Shown here one piece after another: positions 61,576 to 64,000 of a stretch of 64,000 nt of DNA (position 1 is its first letter; each line of letters opens with the position of its first letter). The notes under the pieces are model-generated. The model was given only the letters and a program-made list of their open reading frames with translations. It made no database searches and was not told the origin of the DNA. The DNA is from Terebella lapidaria. Its lineage: Eukaryota > Annelida > Polychaeta > Terebellida > Terebellidae. The stretch covers positions 29,444,481 through 29,508,480 of the forward strand of contig OX424561.1 of NCBI GenBank assembly GCA_949152475.1, read 5' to 3'. The position numbers and the translations under genes are program-made.

Positions 61576-63540
61576 TTGTCATTATGTCTTATCAATAAAT
61601 TGTAAGGAGTCCATGTATGTGTTGGTCCATGTATGTGCTTGATTAGTTGCATATGGGTCCAATGGTGCTGGTATCCCTTTCCCTGTGTATAAACATCAAT
61701 ATAGGCACCAACTTCTTGCTTCTGTCTGTAACAGAAGCTGATATGTAGTCAAAAATTGTCACAGATTTTAAGACACGGCGGTATCACCACTGTATTTCTT
61801 GGGTCAGATACTATAGGGGTAGACACCAATATTTTGCCTTCATCTGACATAGAAGCTGAAACCTAGCTAGAAACGTGTTTTTTCGAATTTTCCAGGTTCT
61901 TCATGGCAGCCATTTCAGATTTTGAAACAACCAACAGTCACAGAAATACCACCATCTGATTCCTTGTGTCAGAAAATATGGGGGTAGACACTTGAATCAC
62001 CAACGTAGGTGCAGTTGATAACTCGCTAGTTCAATTTTAAGCTATTTCGCATATAAATGGCGGCCATCTTGGATTTTTGAGAAAACCCCCCATGGGATTG
62101 ATGGGGACTTTTTGTGGGTTATCGATATGGTCTCTAGAGTCACTGTGCAAAAATTCAGCTTTGACACCCAAATTTCTACCCCAAACCCTGACAGTAGACT
62201 AAATTCTGACATGGCGAAATGGTGCGGAAAATTACTCAAATGGGGGGTCCAAAGAATTGTGATTTTGTCCAACTTCCCATATTTTGAGAACTTTAGACTT
62301 TTGATATGTTGTTCAACATATATTCCTGTAATCAAATCACGAATGATATGTAGTGTTGCATAGTGTTCCGTCAATAATTAACATATTTTGATGAAATTTT
62401 GGCAGGGTTGTTATTTTATGTTCGCCTACCAGAGTAAAAATGGTTTGTGAACAAAGAAGTTAGCCCATTTGGTCTATATATAACGGAGCAGGAAAACGTT
62501 ATCTATAGGAATGATACGGCGATTCGGGGCGGTCCATGTCCGATTTCTCCAGATTTTTACTATGGACAAGATAGGCCAACATTTTTGCATTGTATCCCAT
62601 CTTTTTGGAAATGCATTCCGAGTTAGGCGGTTATGAGATAAAATACTACCTGTCAAAATTCTATCGGATCATCCCAAATAATGACAGAGTAATTGCCAAA
62701 AAACACTGCTCACAGACCAATGACGCCGACTATAAATGAATGGAATTGATGTCTAGATCAACAATATCGTTAAAGATCCAGGACCACAATCAACTGTTGG
62801 TGACATGTTATTGTGGTATTCAGCTTCTGGGCCCTTGAGCGGGCCCCAGACCCCGTGCCGTTATGGCTGTGTCCCACATCGGTATGGGTTGCGCCCCCCC
62901 CCCCCTTTCACAAATCCTGGATCTGCCCCTGAATCAATCCTAAAAAAACGTACCCAGAAAGTGATCACTGAATCCATAGAAATTACCATACCGTTAAAGT
63001 TCAAAGTTGGCCCGCTTTTCGTCAAAAATGGCAGCCATTTTGAAAAAGAAACAAGCAAAATTATAGAACCAAAAAAAAAACACTTTAAAATTATGTTTAT
63101 AATTAGGCATAAGTTATCGGACCATAGGCCCGGTAAAAATGGGCTGCTTGCCTCGCTCTCATGTTGTGTTACCAGCCGGTTTTTATTTGGTCAAATGGAA
63201 ATTCAAAAGGTGTATTTCTGATCTGTTTTGCATGGGAAACCTCTTTCTTTGGCCCGATTGGCTTCATGTCGCATACTCTTATGATCCTCTCATTACATGT
63301 TTTCGAGGAATATTTGTTGGTTTACATGACAACTGTGTGAACAAAATCAGAAACCACATACCGTATAACATATCGTCATGATCCGGAAACCAAACGGCGG
63401 AAGAAAAAAAAACAGAAAAAGCAGACAAAAACATAAGGCCTCCGGATTTTCAATCGAGAAGCCTAATGAAAAAAGACTTGCATTCTAATAAATACAAATC
63501 GGGAGATAAAAATTATAAATTGGCTGTCATTGTTATCCAT
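61576..63540. other. Spacer with repeat fragments
   Basis: AT-rich with dispersed fragments: GGGCCCTTGAGCGGGCCCCAG near 62828, a C-run at about 62888 followed by TTTCACAAATCCTGGATC, and GTTATCGGACCATAGGCCCGG near 63114, which resembles the end of the ~134-bp-monomer element. No gene is supported. Confidence 0.45.
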
Positions 63541-63543
63541 AAC

Positions 63544-63680
63544 GTTTTCAAACTACCCCTTTGTTTTCAAATTCCTCCCCCTGTGTCACCTTCATAGCGG
63601 GTGTTTTCAAGCTACCCCTTCTGTTTTCAAAGTACCCCTCCCGACTATATAAGAACAGAAGGGTATATGACTTCCGTTAC
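63544..63680 (+). promoter_or_regulatory. TATA promoter with upstream 20-bp repeats
   Basis: GTTTTCAAACTACCCC-type units start at 63544, 63563, 63603 and 63623, with a decayed one at about 63583. This is a 20-bp period ending 7 bp before TATATAAG (63646-63653). A start about 30 bp downstream (about 63675-63680) would be expected. The transcript would leave the window to the right. No open frame with a clear start is visible in the remaining 320 bases. Confidence rests on the TATA box and the regular spacing. Confidence 0.45.
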
Positions 63681-64000
63681 ATAAGAAATCAGATACATAA
63701 GTGATACATGTAGTAGTTAATTCATCTATTCACCGATACAATAATATATTTACCGCCAGAAAAAAAACATCTGGGTCAGAGATTGTGGCGGTGGTGTTGA
63801 GATGTATGCATCATCGTATCTTTAGTTCATTATTTCCTGATACCTGGTAATTTTTTCGATATAATATTAGTACATCAACAAGAATATCACATTTTGATAT
63901 GACGTACGTGCCTTGCACAAGTCCCCATTTGCGAAAGATTTTCTCTTCTTGTTACCTTCATTGTATTTCAGTTCACATATATACACAAAGCATTAGAGTC

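Overview
The window comes from an animal nuclear genome. It has GT-AG introns, AATAAA signals, long AT-rich spacers and many interspersed repeats. Gene content (NUBPL, an MCFD2-like EF-hand protein, a classical aquaporin and a Prop1/unc-42-type homeobox gene) and repeat style suggest a marine invertebrate. The phylum cannot be fixed from the sequence alone.

Layout. 0-6.3 kb is gene-dense: a possible orphan last exon on the minus strand (235-354), an intronless NUBPL gene (2237-3202, +) and a three-exon MCFD2-like gene (3961-5899, +). 7.5-10.6 kb is an unclassified repeat element carrying an array of a ~134-bp monomer. 11.07-14.34 kb is a two-exon aquaporin gene (-). Its only intron is almost filled by about 26 copies of an 84-bp unit made of the end of exon 1 plus its own 5' splice site. 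15.0-15.2 kb is a small MITE. 19.1-32.4 kb is a four-exon Prop1/unc-42-like homeobox gene (-) with a ~10-kb second intron. Its predicted 295-aa protein ends in a C-terminal [12 protein letters not shown]...LQYQ block on a separate last exon.

From 32.5 kb to the end I see no convincing gene. This part holds repeats: a hAT-type MITE with an 8-bp target duplication (40770-41253), two related fold-back elements (43.6 and 49.8 kb), and a 3.16-kb transposon (51375-54532). The transposon's ends read CACAGTG...CACTGTG and it is flanked by a 5-bp duplication, a Transib/RAG-like signature. It carries a nested inverted-repeat element. A second large array of the ~134-bp monomer spans 55.0-58.8 kb. The last 450 bases contain a TATA-type promoter with a 20-bp repeat upstream.

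The genes do not form a functional unit: NUBPL acts in mitochondrial complex I assembly, MCFD2 in ER-Golgi cargo export, aquaporin in membrane permeability, and the homeobox gene in neuronal or pituitary-type identity. The most notable findings are the aquaporin intron built from copies of its own exon-intron junction, the CACAGTG-ended transposon with an empty-site copy close by, and the monomer arrays packed with nuclear-receptor half-sites.
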